A stretch of 64,000 nt of DNA from Epiperipatus broadwayi. Its lineage: Eukaryota > Onychophora > Udeonychophora > Euonychophora > Peripatidae. Below the pieces are notes generated by a model. It was not told the DNA's origin. It was given only the letters and a program-made list of their open reading frames with translations, and did not search any database. The stretch spans positions 1,335,825-1,399,824 of the forward strand of contig JAQFVV010000064.1 of the NCBI GenBank assembly GCA_028023455.1. Reading direction: 5' to 3'. Position numbers and translations under genes: made by a program. Shown here piece by piece: positions 24,057 to 34,350 of this stretch; the stretch's first letter is position 1, and each line of letters opens with the position of its first letter.

Positions 24057-24249
24057 TTATTAGACAGATAATAATATATAAATTGATAGACAAATAAATA
24101 GGTGAGTTGGTATATAAATAGGTATACAGACACAAATATATAGTTGGTTACTCTGACAGAAATTCAGATAGGCAGATAAGAAGATATGTAAATAGATAAG
24201 CAGATAGGTAGCTAGATACATAATGTATAGGTAGAAAATATTTAGATTT

Positions 24250-25130
24250 GGATAAAGAAGACCATTGAAGAAAGTTAAAAGATTATTTTAAAAAACTTAA
24301 AAATGGAAAATATACAGGCCTTTATGGGATGTCAGATAAAGTTTCAAAATATATTGATAATACAGTACTTTCTAAACAATTGGAATTTTTTGGAAATATA
24401 AAACCAATGGTGTTCTGTCACTAAACTTATGAATGCTTTCATTACCTATTTTATAATAAATAAATACTAAAGAACAAACTATTATGGTTAGAAGGAAATG
24501 TCATAGTTATTTACTACAATAAAAACACCATCAAGAACTTTGTTAAATAAATTGCTAACTTTCATTGCTAAATGATTATCATAGACTCAGTATAGTTTTA
24601 GAAAATTATGCAGCAACATGCATATGGTTTTGTTATCAGACAAAAAAAAAACACACACATTGATGTAATTTACATATTGTTTTTTATTAATTAACATTGA
24701 CCCAGTTACATGAGGTTAATGGTAATGTTTGAAATTAACTGTCATATATCAAAGTGTATTCACATGTATACAATTTCTACATAATTTAATAAAAGGAAGT
24801 GTTATTTCCAATAATGGAAAATCTGAAGCACTTAAAAATAAAAATTGGTGTTGTCCGGTTAACAGGTGATATATACCACCACAACTTTTGTTCTACTTTT
24901 ATGTCAAAACATTATGGAATAGTTCATAGGTTGCTTTATTAAATAGACATTTAAATGCATATAGTTATGGTAATGAAGTTTATAATTTAAATCAGAAAGC
25001 AAAAACAAAAGCATATTATTTGGTTTAAAACAATAGTATATTAATGATTGGACTATCTTTGCCAGTTAAAAAGATGGTCTAAATAATGCTTTTAAACATT
25101 TTCATTGTAAAGATGTTGATTTAATAATTA
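24250..25130 (+). pseudogene. Possible very decayed LINE reverse-transcriptase segment
   Basis: Peptide pieces such as LKNLKNGKYTGLYGMSDKVSKYI and, near 24820, NNGKSEALKIKIGVVR recall the K-x-G-K-x-x-G and GVRQG regions of LINE reverse transcriptases. Frames are ruined, so the assignment is weak. Confidence 0.3.
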
Positions 25131-25232
25131 TTGTTCAAGAAATTTGATTAAATTAACCAATGGAAGAAATAAAATCTTGAACCAAAGCTATGATTATCAT
25201 AAACTGTGAATGTGAATATATTTGAATATAAA

Positions 25233-25392
25233 AACAGGCAAAACTCTCCATACAGTACTGCCACTCAATGCCAACCAGAGGAATCAATGGATGCCAGAAG
25301 GCTTGTACATAAAATCCCCATATGCACAAGCATCCCCATGGGGATTTTATGCCCAAGCCTTCTGGCATACTGTATGGAGAGTTTTGGCTGTT
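25233..25392. mobile_element. Family D miniature hairpin
   Basis: A near-perfect foldback of the family D end: caaaactctccatacagta... answered by ...tactgtatggagagttttgg. The short centre is formed by catccccatggggatt. It is followed by the family tail with gtgatcatgtgat. Confidence 0.8.
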
Positions 25393-25867
25393 TTAATAAC
25401 AGTTATGTGCTAGAATAAAAAATAGTGATCATGTGATATTTAAATATATTGTTTGCATTTCAAATAAAAGGCTGGATTTTGAAGTTAGAAATGCAAGACA
25501 TAGTCTAAAGTGCTGCTGCTATGTTTGATAAAGTAAATAATAGAATATTTCATTTTGATAATATACTATCATAATTATATAAATCATATATAGTGTCATT
25601 GCTTAATCCAATTTTTGAATAAAAGTAAAATCTGTATTCTCTATCACTATGACAGTAAAAATGTAAATTTAGAATATTCTTAAACATTTTAAAATGCAGA
25701 TTGAAAGGTCATAAATGTGTATTTTCAGTGCGTTGGATGTGATGATAATCCAGTTGCTTGAGAAACAAAATTTAAAGGAAACAAAACAGTAATAGATTTC
25801 TTAAAATAATGTTTACAGTGAATAAAAGGATCACTGTTTGAGGCAGTTACCATTTACAATACAGATT

Positions 25868-26142
25868 ATTAATAATACGCTGATGTGTTGCGGTGAAACT
25901 TTTTATGTAATAATTTGTAGGCTTTTGTATATATATTCGGATATACGGACTTAGTGCTTTCAGAGCCCTTGTTGCTCCATATTCATAGTCTTTTCAGATT
26001 ATTAGTTATATGCAAATGTATGCAAATTGCCTCCTATATCATCCATTTTTTAGAAATGGTGAAACAAGTGTCTCTTCTGTTTATTGATTTGGCAAATTAT
26101 TACATAAAAAGTTTCACCGCAACGCATCAGCGTATTATTAAT
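25868..26142. mobile_element. 275-bp element with 50-bp terminal inverted repeats
   Basis: The left end 25868-25917 (attaataatacgctgatgtg...) is the near-perfect complement of 26093-26142. The divergence is low, suggesting a young copy. The interior has only a short open frame. MITE-like. The ends carry tgcggtgaaactttttatgt. Confidence 0.85.
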
Positions 26143-26798
26143 TACAAAGTGAAGGTGAAATAAAATTTGATAATACAGATTATTTTGAAAGATATCCTAA
26201 AAAATTAGCAATGTTATTGATTACTTTCACAAGAAAAGCAAAACACAAAATAGAAGGTATAATTAGTCAAGATAATGGAATCTTTTGAAAGTTAAATTTC
26301 ACTTGAGAAAACATTAAAAGGCCATGCCATAAGATGAAAAATATACAAATTGGAAAAGTGTGATATATGCAGCAGATATATTTCTACAACAGGAATTAGT
26401 TTGTATAATTGATGCAAAACTCATCATCCACCTTTTGCTCGTCTTTCTATCATTGTTTTTTTTTTACTTTAGAATAGCCACAGCCATTTAGTATAATATT
26501 ACTAATGATGGTGATATGTTGATAAAATAATCAGTCACATGTCATAGACAAACTTTCACATTAAGTAAATATTAAAATAAAATAAAAGTTATTAAACAGT
26601 TTTTACTAAAAAATGGTTTTGTATGCTATTATATTTATAGTTAAAAAGATTAGCTGAAATACACAAGCTTATATATACCTGTGTCTATATATGTAATAGA
26701 CAGGGTATGAGCACAGACTTTCACATGCCCACCATTCTCCACACTATCTCATAACACTGATACACCTGAACACACATATATCGAAAAGATAAATAATC

Positions 26799-26842
26799 AC
26801 CAATATACGTATTTCATGCTAAACCAGCAATCATCAGTTGGT
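26799..26842 (-). ncRNA. Type I hammerhead ribozyme, left arm
   Basis: ACCAA-CUGAUGA-UUGCU-loop-AGCAU-GAA-AUAC|GUAU-A-UUGGU on the minus strand. One U-U mismatch at the base of stem II; the remaining core and stems I and III are perfect. Confidence 0.7.
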
Positions 26843-27255
26843 CCACATTACCATCTCCACACATATATGCTACAAGTTCTCAGATATATATTAAGATAGA
26901 AAATCCTTCTACTTTAATGGACAAGCTTCAAACTACTCCACACTCCAACTCTTCAACTGTCCATCCAATTGAAAATCCGATGATAGAACGCTCCAAGGCC
27001 ACCCTGAGGCCGAGATTATTGTCACACCCATGTTGACCTTAAGTCAATCTGACTCCTCAAGTACAGGACATAATCCATTAAATACATATACAAGGGATAG
27101 GCAGACATCTCTAATATGTAATAGCTCACTTGGATGGACAGTTGAAGAGTTGGAGTGTGGAGTAGTTTGAAGCCTGCCCATTAAAGTAGGAGGATTTGCT
27201 ATCTTAATATATATCTGAGCACTTGTAGCATATATGTGTAGAGATGGTAATCTGG

Positions 27256-27299
27256 ACCAACTGATGAATGCTGGTTTAGCATGAAATATGTATATTGGT
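27256..27299 (+). ncRNA. Type I hammerhead ribozyme, complete
   Basis: Stem I ACCAA/UUGGU (5 of 5), core CUGAUGA, stem II AUGCU/AGCAU (5 of 5, loop GGUUU), GAA, stem III AUAU|GUAU without loop (one U-G), cleavage triplet AUA. All invariant residues of the hammerhead core are present. The loopless palindromic stem III favours a dimeric fold. It lies in the right arm of the palindromic element. Confidence 0.82.
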
Positions 27300-28024
27300 G
27301 ATTATTTACCTTTTGGACATATGTGTGTTCAGGGGTATCAGTGTTATGAGATAGTGTGGAGAGTGGTGGGTCATGTGAAAGTCTGTGCTCATACCCTGTC
27401 TATTAGTTAAAAAGATTGTAAATTGTCGTCCTCTCTTAATATATTTTATGTGAAGCAAATTCATGGAAGAATAAAAACAAAAGAAAATATGGTAGAACCC
27501 TTGGGATGCACCATTGAAAAACATGAACATTCAAAGGATCAATAAACAGAGAAATGAAAATGGGAATTGAAAAAATAAATAAATTTATTTAGTTTGATAT
27601 TTTGAGGCAGAGTTATAATGAGAGATAGGTTAAAAGAAAAGGAAAATATATTCAGTTGCAAGAACATTGACTACAAAGCAAGAACTAATAATATTCAGTT
27701 AAAATCATAAGAAATAGTTTCTAGAACTCACTCATGGACAGAATAATATATATTGTAATGGTAACTTTGCCAATATAAGAAAAAGCAGCAGAATATACAA
27801 GAATACAATTTGAGGCTTGTAGTTATTTACTTAGTGATCATATACTCTAGATGTGACACATAGAACATGTTATCAGAGCTATGGAGGTATTCTATGGGTT
27901 GTGTGTGTAGTATTTATTGCTTTATTTTATTAGCAAGTGTTATAAACTGTATGCAATTTGTGTTTTTCAGAAAATATTTTTATTCCATTATTATTGTAAA
28001 TAATATTTAATTTTATAAAGCGCA

Positions 28025-28235
28025 GATGGTATTGAAATTACACTGAGAGACTGCAAACCTCTCAAGCGCTTATGACTATCAACAGCCAATCAGATCGTAA
28101 ACTCAGACAGAGAATTTAACAAGAAAAGGGTGGTTCCACCCTCTTCTTTACTTGTCTTTCTATATATCCAAGCCAGTCTAAAGTACTTAGATCGGAAAGC
28201 GTGAATCTTAAATATCTTCACACTCAACTCACTGA
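28025..28235 (+). mobile_element. Family F solo copy with CCAAT and TATA-like boxes
   Basis: gccaatcag near 28085, ccaccctcttcttta, a tctatatatccaagccag TATA region and tcttaaatatcttcacac match the core of the 21.3-kb foldback. It begins with aaagcgcagatgg, like the end of that element. No coding sequence. Confidence 0.55.
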
Positions 28236-30694
28236 GTTCAAATTACAAACATACAGCATGAAATAGTAAATGTATGAAATAATACGTTTTTTAAAAAAAA
28301 TAATTTATTAATGAGAAAAATAAAATAATAAATCAATTAATAAATAATGAAATAAATCATTAAAATCTTCTTCGGGAATTTCTTTTCTTGAGTACTATTT
28401 TGTTTCAAAGATTGCAGTAAAAGTTTGAATGCTTTCTTTCATTTCAATTTCATATTGTAACTATTCACATACAAAAGAACTATCTTTATTCATTTTTAGA
28501 TAACTTTTCTGGAAATAATTTTAAATACTTTCTTATTATAGAATATTATACAGTTTATACCCCAAAAAATTCATGTCCAATATTATATTTCCATTATTCT
28601 TTTATGCATAGAAAATAATAAATTAATATATATATGTGCTCTGCGCACAGGTAATGAAGCTATTGATAAATTGTCAATATTTTTTTTACTGCCAAGCGCT
28701 TTCGGGACAGTCTACAGTCCCATATTCATGCCGAGTTATTCTGTTAATAACTGTAAAACTATGCAAATTTTATGCAAACTTACTCATTTTTAACAAGTTT
28801 GAAAATAATTTTCATTATTTAATCTTTCTTTAAAAATTCATAAATATTATTTTCTTTTGCTTATTTTGAATATTCATAAATAACAAAACAGTATCAAAAC
28901 ACGAACAATTCTGACTTTAAAATGTCTTACAGATATCTGGAAAACTTTTATTCTCTTCAATATTTTTTCACTCTTTTCAGAATCATTAAGTGAAATGCTA
29001 AGAGTAATTACATAAGGTATTCATATTCTTATATCTTCTTTCACTATCAATTTACAGAGTTACATTCACTAATAGTAGTTTGAAAACTAACTGGAAAGGA
29101 ATGTAGATTAGACAATAGCACTAGGGTTGAAACTAATGAGCTATTTACTTTAACTCATTTTCCATATAAATCTTAGCACAATGAATTTTTCCATCACTTT
29201 AAGTGAATAAGGAAATACAATATTTTTTCTTCTTACATATAAAAAGTATTATTTAATAGCTAATTCATTTTGCTTTTCTTTTCCTGCTTCAGAGAAGAGT
29301 GGGAGAGAGAATGAGGAAAAAATCTATCTTACTACAATATTTTTTTTACTTGATTTACATATCAACACTTTAACTGTCTTTTTTATAAATCTTTTGGGGA
29401 ACATTTCCACAATAAATTCAACATATTTTTAATATAAGGGAAAATTAACCAAATGAATATCTGACATATTTTTGAAAATACAACAGTATAATGTTGGCAT
29501 GGCCAATATAATTGCTACAATATATATGTATTAATCTTAATATTTAAAAAAAAACAATTGCTATTAAATTATTTAGTGCTAAGAGTATATAATATTTTAA
29601 AGAGTTACAAAGTTTTAATCACTAGATCATAATAAAAATTTACATATCAATCTATCTAGACTTATTTAATACATTTACAAATCACACACTCTCTGATTAC
29701 TTCAGTAGTGAGATAAAAAGTGAATTCTTTTGAAGTTCTATCTTTTAGAAATATTATATATGTAATTAAATGACTTTCCAGTTAAAATGAATAAATAACA
29801 CTCTATGTTAGCAATGAATCAAGCATAGAATGAAGCCACCTATTATTTAAGATTTTGATGTTTATAAGCTTATCCTCACCAACATTGATGAAAATTCAGA
29901 ACAAATTTAATATATTAGCCAGATAAAAATATGACATTAATAATTATTAAACAAACATATTCAATTCACTTTAGAATTCCACTAATATTGACATTTAGAA
30001 AGGCAGAAACTTGTGGTATCTTCACATTTTTAATGGCACAAGCTTTAGGTTTATTGCCTTAGTAAATATTACTTACGTAATCAATGTGCGTTAAATAAAT
30101 TTATAATATTGACATGGTTAAGCTTATAAACATCAAAACTTAAAAATGGATAGATTCATTCTATTCTTGATACATTGCTAACATATAGATTATTATTTAT
30201 TTAGAGTCTGAGAATAATGGTTTATTTTCCCGTAATTATATATTCATTAAGATGTGATTAATTCCATGTTAATTCGGCTTGTAAATAGCTCATTTTAGAT
30301 TACAACTCTTTCCAACAGATCCATATAAAAAACAGTAAAGTAAAAGGCAATCTCACCTGGATTTCCAGTTATCACTTGAACATCCTAGTAAGAATAACTC
30401 CATTTTTTGGTCAATTAGTATTGGATAACTATATTGCTTGGAAAAAGTCCCAAACCTTAATTATAGCTGAAAAAATCAAGTTTTAACCAGACTGGATTTG
30501 ATTCTGGGTTATAGATCTTAAAAATGTGTTGTCACTACACTATGAGACTATTTAGTTTATGTCTCATGTGGAAATAATTATTTTATCATTTGTTAAATAA
30601 ACTCATAGTAAAAGTTAAAATATTTTTAATGCATTTATATTTATATTGTCTTCTCATTATCTGTAATTCTAATTTGTGTTTTTTATTTTTAAAG

Positions 30695-32304
30695 CCTTTC
30701 AGATAGCAGCTAGTTTGCCGTTAGAAAGCTCTGGTCGCAACAATCATGCTAGAAGATTAGAAGATTCTTGGGCACCACGTTACAGAATTAAAAGAACTCT
30801 GAAAAATTTAAGTTCATATTCTTACAGAAATCCTTTCTCACTTGATGTGGAAAAATCGGAAAAATCCATTAATAATTGTTCTAATGTTCTGACAAAAAAC
30901 GAAGTTAACTACAAATCCTTAATTCACTTAATATACTTATTATATGAGCAAACAAACCAGGGGTTAATTAATTGGTTATTAGATATAATTAAAAAATTCC
31001 CACCACTAACTAGCAAATATAATATAGGCACAGATGAAAATCCAATAATTGCTAAAAGAATAATTCAGGATAATATTAACTATCTCCTTTATTACAATCG
31101 AAAAGGATTAATATGGGGTATTCCAATTCGTAGTCTGTCAGAGAAGAATGGAACAGAAAATAAAGAACTAACTAAAGAAATAGCTTTAGTAAAATATCAG
31201 TTAGAAGGAAACATTTATTATCGTATAGAATATGATAAAGATGGGAATATTGTCAAAAAGAAAGCATTGGCAACATTTTCAACTTTACCCCCAGTGGTAA
31301 ACAATGAGAATCAAAGTAAAAATACTGATCAAAAAGATAATAGTACAAGAGAAATGATTTTGACTACATCACCAGTAGAAATGAGTGGTTTATCATATCA
31401 ATACGAATTTTTAGACAATATTTTATATTTTGTAACATATAATAGAGATGGAAATATTATAGACAGAAAATCTCTAGAAACAATAACACAAAAAGCAAAC
31501 CAGACAGTGGATATAGTTTATGAGAACAATATTTTATATGTAATAACATATGATAATGATGAAAATATTATTGATAAAAAAATGATTAAACCACCAATTG
31601 AATCACTGGACATAAAAACACAACCAATTTTGATATACTATAACACTGAAGATAATATTTTATATGCTTCAACATATGACAGTCAAGGAAATATGATAAA
31701 CAAAAAGGTGGTTGATGTATTATCAACTGTGGGAACCAATAAACCCATTGTCACAGAAGCAATAAACAAAACTGTTGTTGTAAAATATGAAATAGAAAAT
31801 AATAATTTATATGCCATTACTTATAATTCTGATGGAGTGATTATAAGCAAAAAAAAAGTTGAAAGATTATCCACTTCTACAGAGCCAATAATTCAACCAG
31901 AAATGATACAGTATGAGATCAAGGATAACATACTATATCTCATAACTTATGATGAAAATGGTGATGTTATAAACAAAAAGATAGTTGAAGTATTACCAAC
32001 TGCCACAGAAGCAGTAAACAAACACAGTGTTGTAAAATATGAAATAGAAGCCAATATTTTGTATGCCATTACTTATAATTCTGATGGAAGGATTATAAGC
32101 AAAAAGATAGTTGAAATATTATCTACAACTACAGAGCCAATAATTCAACCAGAAATGATACAGTATGAGATCAAAGATAACATATTATATCTAATAGCAT
32201 ATGATGAAAATGGTGATGTTATAAACAAAAAGGTAGTTGAAGTATTGTCAACTACCACAGAAGCGGTAAACAAAACCAGTGTTGTAAAATATAAAGTAAT
32301 ATAA
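30695..32304 (+). CDS. Gene 1 exon 2: secreted repeat protein
   Basis: Joined to exon 1 it gives about 548 aa. The order is signal peptide (1 to about 18); a basic, possibly processed segment with RR and KR sites (about 25-50); a helical stretch (KSLIHLIYLLYEQTNQGLIN, about 95-125); then from about residue 165 eight or nine units of about 40 aa of the form VVKYEIExNxLYAITYNSDG followed by IISKK. Each unit looks like a beta-hairpin with a conserved Y, N-x-LY, T-Y-[D/N]-x-[D/N]-G and K-K. The last units are pairs repeating every 84 aa. Only two cysteines are seen, one of them in the signal peptide. The repeats superficially resemble bacterial cell-wall-binding or YwqK/MORN-like hairpins, which is not evidence of homology. 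It stops at VVKYKVI because an insertion follows. I do not recognise a named family. An extracellular structural role is inference. Confidence 0.85.
31777..32280 (+). repeat. 252-bp coding tandem repeat in gene 1
   Basis: gttgtaaaat opens units at 31777, 32029 and 32281, exactly 252 bp (84 codons) apart. The first two are complete and highly similar; the third is cut by an insertion. Each holds two 40-aa motifs, so recent segmental duplication extended the gene in whole two-motif steps. Confidence 0.92.
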
Positions 32305-32449
32305 TTTCTTCTTCCTTCTCTTATGTATTGTTTCTATATTTACATATCATACCATTTCTACCTTTCTTAAACACCTTGACAATACTATTTTTTTAATATA
32401 AAAATAACATTGATGAAGTGTTTAAGAAAGGTGAAAATGGTATGATATA
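32296..32449. mobile_element. 154-bp family E insertion truncating gene 1
   Basis: The direct repeat aaaatataaa occurs at 32286-32295 and 32450-32459. The insert contains catataccatttc-like sequence, tatgtattgtttctatattt and an inverted partner (gtgtttaagaaaggtgaaaa), matching the end of the 22.2-22.97-kb palindrome. It introduces the stop at 32302-32304. Confidence 0.8.
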
Positions 32450-32450
32450 A

Positions 32451-32624
32451 AAATATAAAATAGAAGATAACATTTTATATGCCATTACTTACAATTCTAA
32501 TGGAGAGATTATAGGCAGAAAGGGACTTGAAGTATTATCTACAACTACAGAGACAATAAGTACAATAAAGACAATCTATCTTCAGGCTACAACCCACTTC
32601 GAAATTAAAGATGTAATATTTTGA
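32451..32624 (+). pseudogene. Displaced last repeat of gene 1
   Basis: The codons continue the repeat interrupted at 32295: KYKIEDNILYAITYNSNGEI, then GRKGLEVLSTTTETIS, ending in HFEIKDVIF and a stop. It is in a different frame from the upstream exon, so it is not translated by read-through. A possible poly(A) signal AATAAA follows at 32626. The ancestral protein was probably about 50 residues longer. Confidence 0.85.
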
Positions 32625-32631
32625 TAATAAA

Positions 32632-33073
32632 TCTAGAAATATTAAAAACTATCGAACAATAATACAGTTAATATTTTTGATATATGAATATACAGACATC
32701 TAATATTATAACATTGGAATTTCTCTCTCTTTTTCAAAAGGTATTGTTATTATGAATGAGAACATTTAAGCAAATTTCTTTATTTAATTAAGATATAAAC
32801 TGATCTACAATAGCTAAATTCAAAATTATGAGACGATAATACACATAGGATTAGTTTCAGGGGAATTCCTATCATGAGTTTTCCAATCTCTAATAAGACT
32901 AACAATTGTCAGACTAAAAAAGTTTAATATTATTTCAATTAAACAGACTTCATAATTTAACATAAATAAGATTCAAGATTATTTCGGTTTGTAATTAACA
33001 ATAGGTACAACTGATAAAGGAAGTTTCTTGAATTCAGTTTTATAAGCCTAATTGAGAATTTCATTATATATAG
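32632..33073. other. AT-rich stretch after gene 1
   Basis: Nothing recognisable beyond the possible 3' end of gene 1. Confidence 0.4.
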
Positions 33074-33670
33074 TCTTATATTAATATAAAAATAAAGGCA
33101 GATGTAATTAAAGGGGATTTGAACACAGACTTTCAAGCTCCTTTCATTCATTCTTTCCTATATAACCAATATACATGACCACATATGAAAAAGATAAATG
33201 ATCTCCTATATATGTATTTCATGCTGAACCAGTACTCATCAGTTGGTCTGGATCATCATCTCCCACACATGTATATAATTACTGTTCTGTTTATATTAAG
33301 ACAGCAAATCTACAAACTTTAATTGGTAGGCTTCAATACTCTCTATGCTCCAATTTTCAACTATCTATATCATTGAAAATATGTGAATAGCTGACAACTT
33401 ATAGCGTAGAGGGTATTGAAGCCTGCGCATTAAAGTTCGTAGATTTTCTATCTTAATGTATACAGAGGAGTGATTATATATATATATGTGTGTGGAAGAT
33501 GATGGTTCGGACCAACTGATGAGTGCTGGGTCAGCATGAAATACTTATATTGGAGATCATTTATCTTTTTACATGTATGTGGTCGTGTGTATCCGTTATA
33601 TAGAAAGAATGACTGAAGGGAGATCGAAAATCTGTGTTCAAATCCCCTTTAATTAAAATAATCTTATATT
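33074..33670. mobile_element. Family A palindromic hammerhead element, probable 9-bp target duplication
   Basis: tcttatatt at 33074-33082 and 33662-33670 flanks two inverted arms (33105 to about 33385 and about 33395-33656). The outer ends are taattaaaggggatttgaac and its complement. The left arm has an eroded minus-strand hammerhead (about 33203-33245); the right arm has a good plus-strand one. The centre is shorter than in the 27-kb copy. Confidence 0.72.
33511..33553 (+). ncRNA. Type I hammerhead ribozyme, near-complete
   Basis: ACCAA-CUGAUGA-GUGCU-GGGUC-AGCAU-GAA-AUACUUAU-A-UUGG. Stem II has five pairs with one G-U. Stem III has three pairs with loop CU. Stem I has four pairs. Cleavage triplet AUA. 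All core bases kept. Confidence 0.75.
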
Positions 33671-33674
33671 GTAG

Positions 33675-34212
33675 TTAAATAATAAGTTAATAGAGGGCGC
33701 TTGAATACTCGCTCACAAATACAATACAATTATATAATATATTAACTGCAAAATTGGTTTTATAATGCATTGTATATATATAATACAATTTTTTATTATT
33801 AAAAACAATTTATTCTATTCCTAAAAATAATAATTAAACTCTGAGCTATTTTTCAAGTGATATGTTTTATCATATTATAACAAAATGTAATAGAAAGCAG
33901 GCATAAATATCAAGACTGGAAAACAATCTTCGGACAGCAATAAAGATTTAATTTAATTTAAAAAGTTTTATTAATTTACTTTTTTAAATGTTATAAATTA
34001 TGTATGTCAGATAATGTTAAAAAATCTGAAAGTCGAGTTTTGTAACTGCTTATTTAAAAAAATATAAACTAAGTAAAAACAATTATATCATTAAATGTAA
34101 TTTAATTTAATATTAAAAGAAATATAATAAAGAAATGAATATCTTCAAAATTATTTTTTATTATAGAATTAACTATTTCATTTTGTTTATCTGTGTACAA
34201 CATCCCTAAGCT
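33675..34212. other. AT-rich DNA without gene
   Basis: No open frame or repeat arms recognised. Confidence 0.4.
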
Positions 34213-34250
34213 CTATCTATCTGTCTGTCTGTCTATCTGTCTGTCTATCC

Positions 34251-34293
<43 letters not shown>

Positions 34294-34302
34294 CATCCAT
34301 CC

Positions 34303-34336
<34 letters not shown>

Positions 34337-34350
34337 TTGTTTGTTTGTTT
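34213..34350. repeat. Tetranucleotide satellite (ATCT/GTCT)n
   Basis: CTAT, CTGT and CCAT blocks ending in (TTTG)n. The small plus-strand open frame across it (LSIYLSIYL) is satellite translation. It is the complementary type of the satellite at 23.9 kb. Confidence 0.97.

Larger units (their letters stand above)
26638..27417. mobile_element. Family A palindromic hammerhead retroposon with 14-bp target duplication
   Basis: Identical direct repeats tagttaaaaagatt (26638-26651 and 27404-27417) bound a 752-bp insertion built as two inverted copies of the family A unit. Each has its own hammerhead: minus in the left arm, plus in the right. A unique GC-richer centre (about 26990-27120) separates them. 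B-box-like sequence (gtctgtgctcataccc) lies near both outer ends. Either transcript strand therefore carries one potential ribozyme plus its antisense. A long target duplication implies insertion by target-primed reverse transcription rather than a cut-and-paste transposase. Confidence 0.8.
19533..30694 (+). other. Gene 1 intron, 11.2 kb, phase 1
   Basis: It starts GTAAGT and ends in a T-rich tract plus AAAG. It contains many foldback and hammerhead repeats, a GATA-type satellite and possibly a decayed LINE, listed separately. No other exon was recognised within it. The stretches 19533-20639, 24060-25230 and 28240-30690 hold only AT-rich DNA as far as I can see. Confidence 0.65.

Noticed and set aside
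23806-24135. Overlapping minus-strand open frames rich in YLSI
   Set aside because: They are translations of a tetranucleotide satellite, which stays open in several frames by periodicity.
26638-27417. Calling the family A palindromes cut-and-paste DNA transposons
   Set aside because: Target duplications of 9-14 bp and a monomeric non-inverted form fit retroposition better.
28620-28745. gggactgtagactgtcccgaaagcgct on the minus strand as another hammerhead
   Set aside because: It has a stem followed by GAAA but lacks CUGAUGA. It may be another Penelope-like end, not supportable as a ribozyme.
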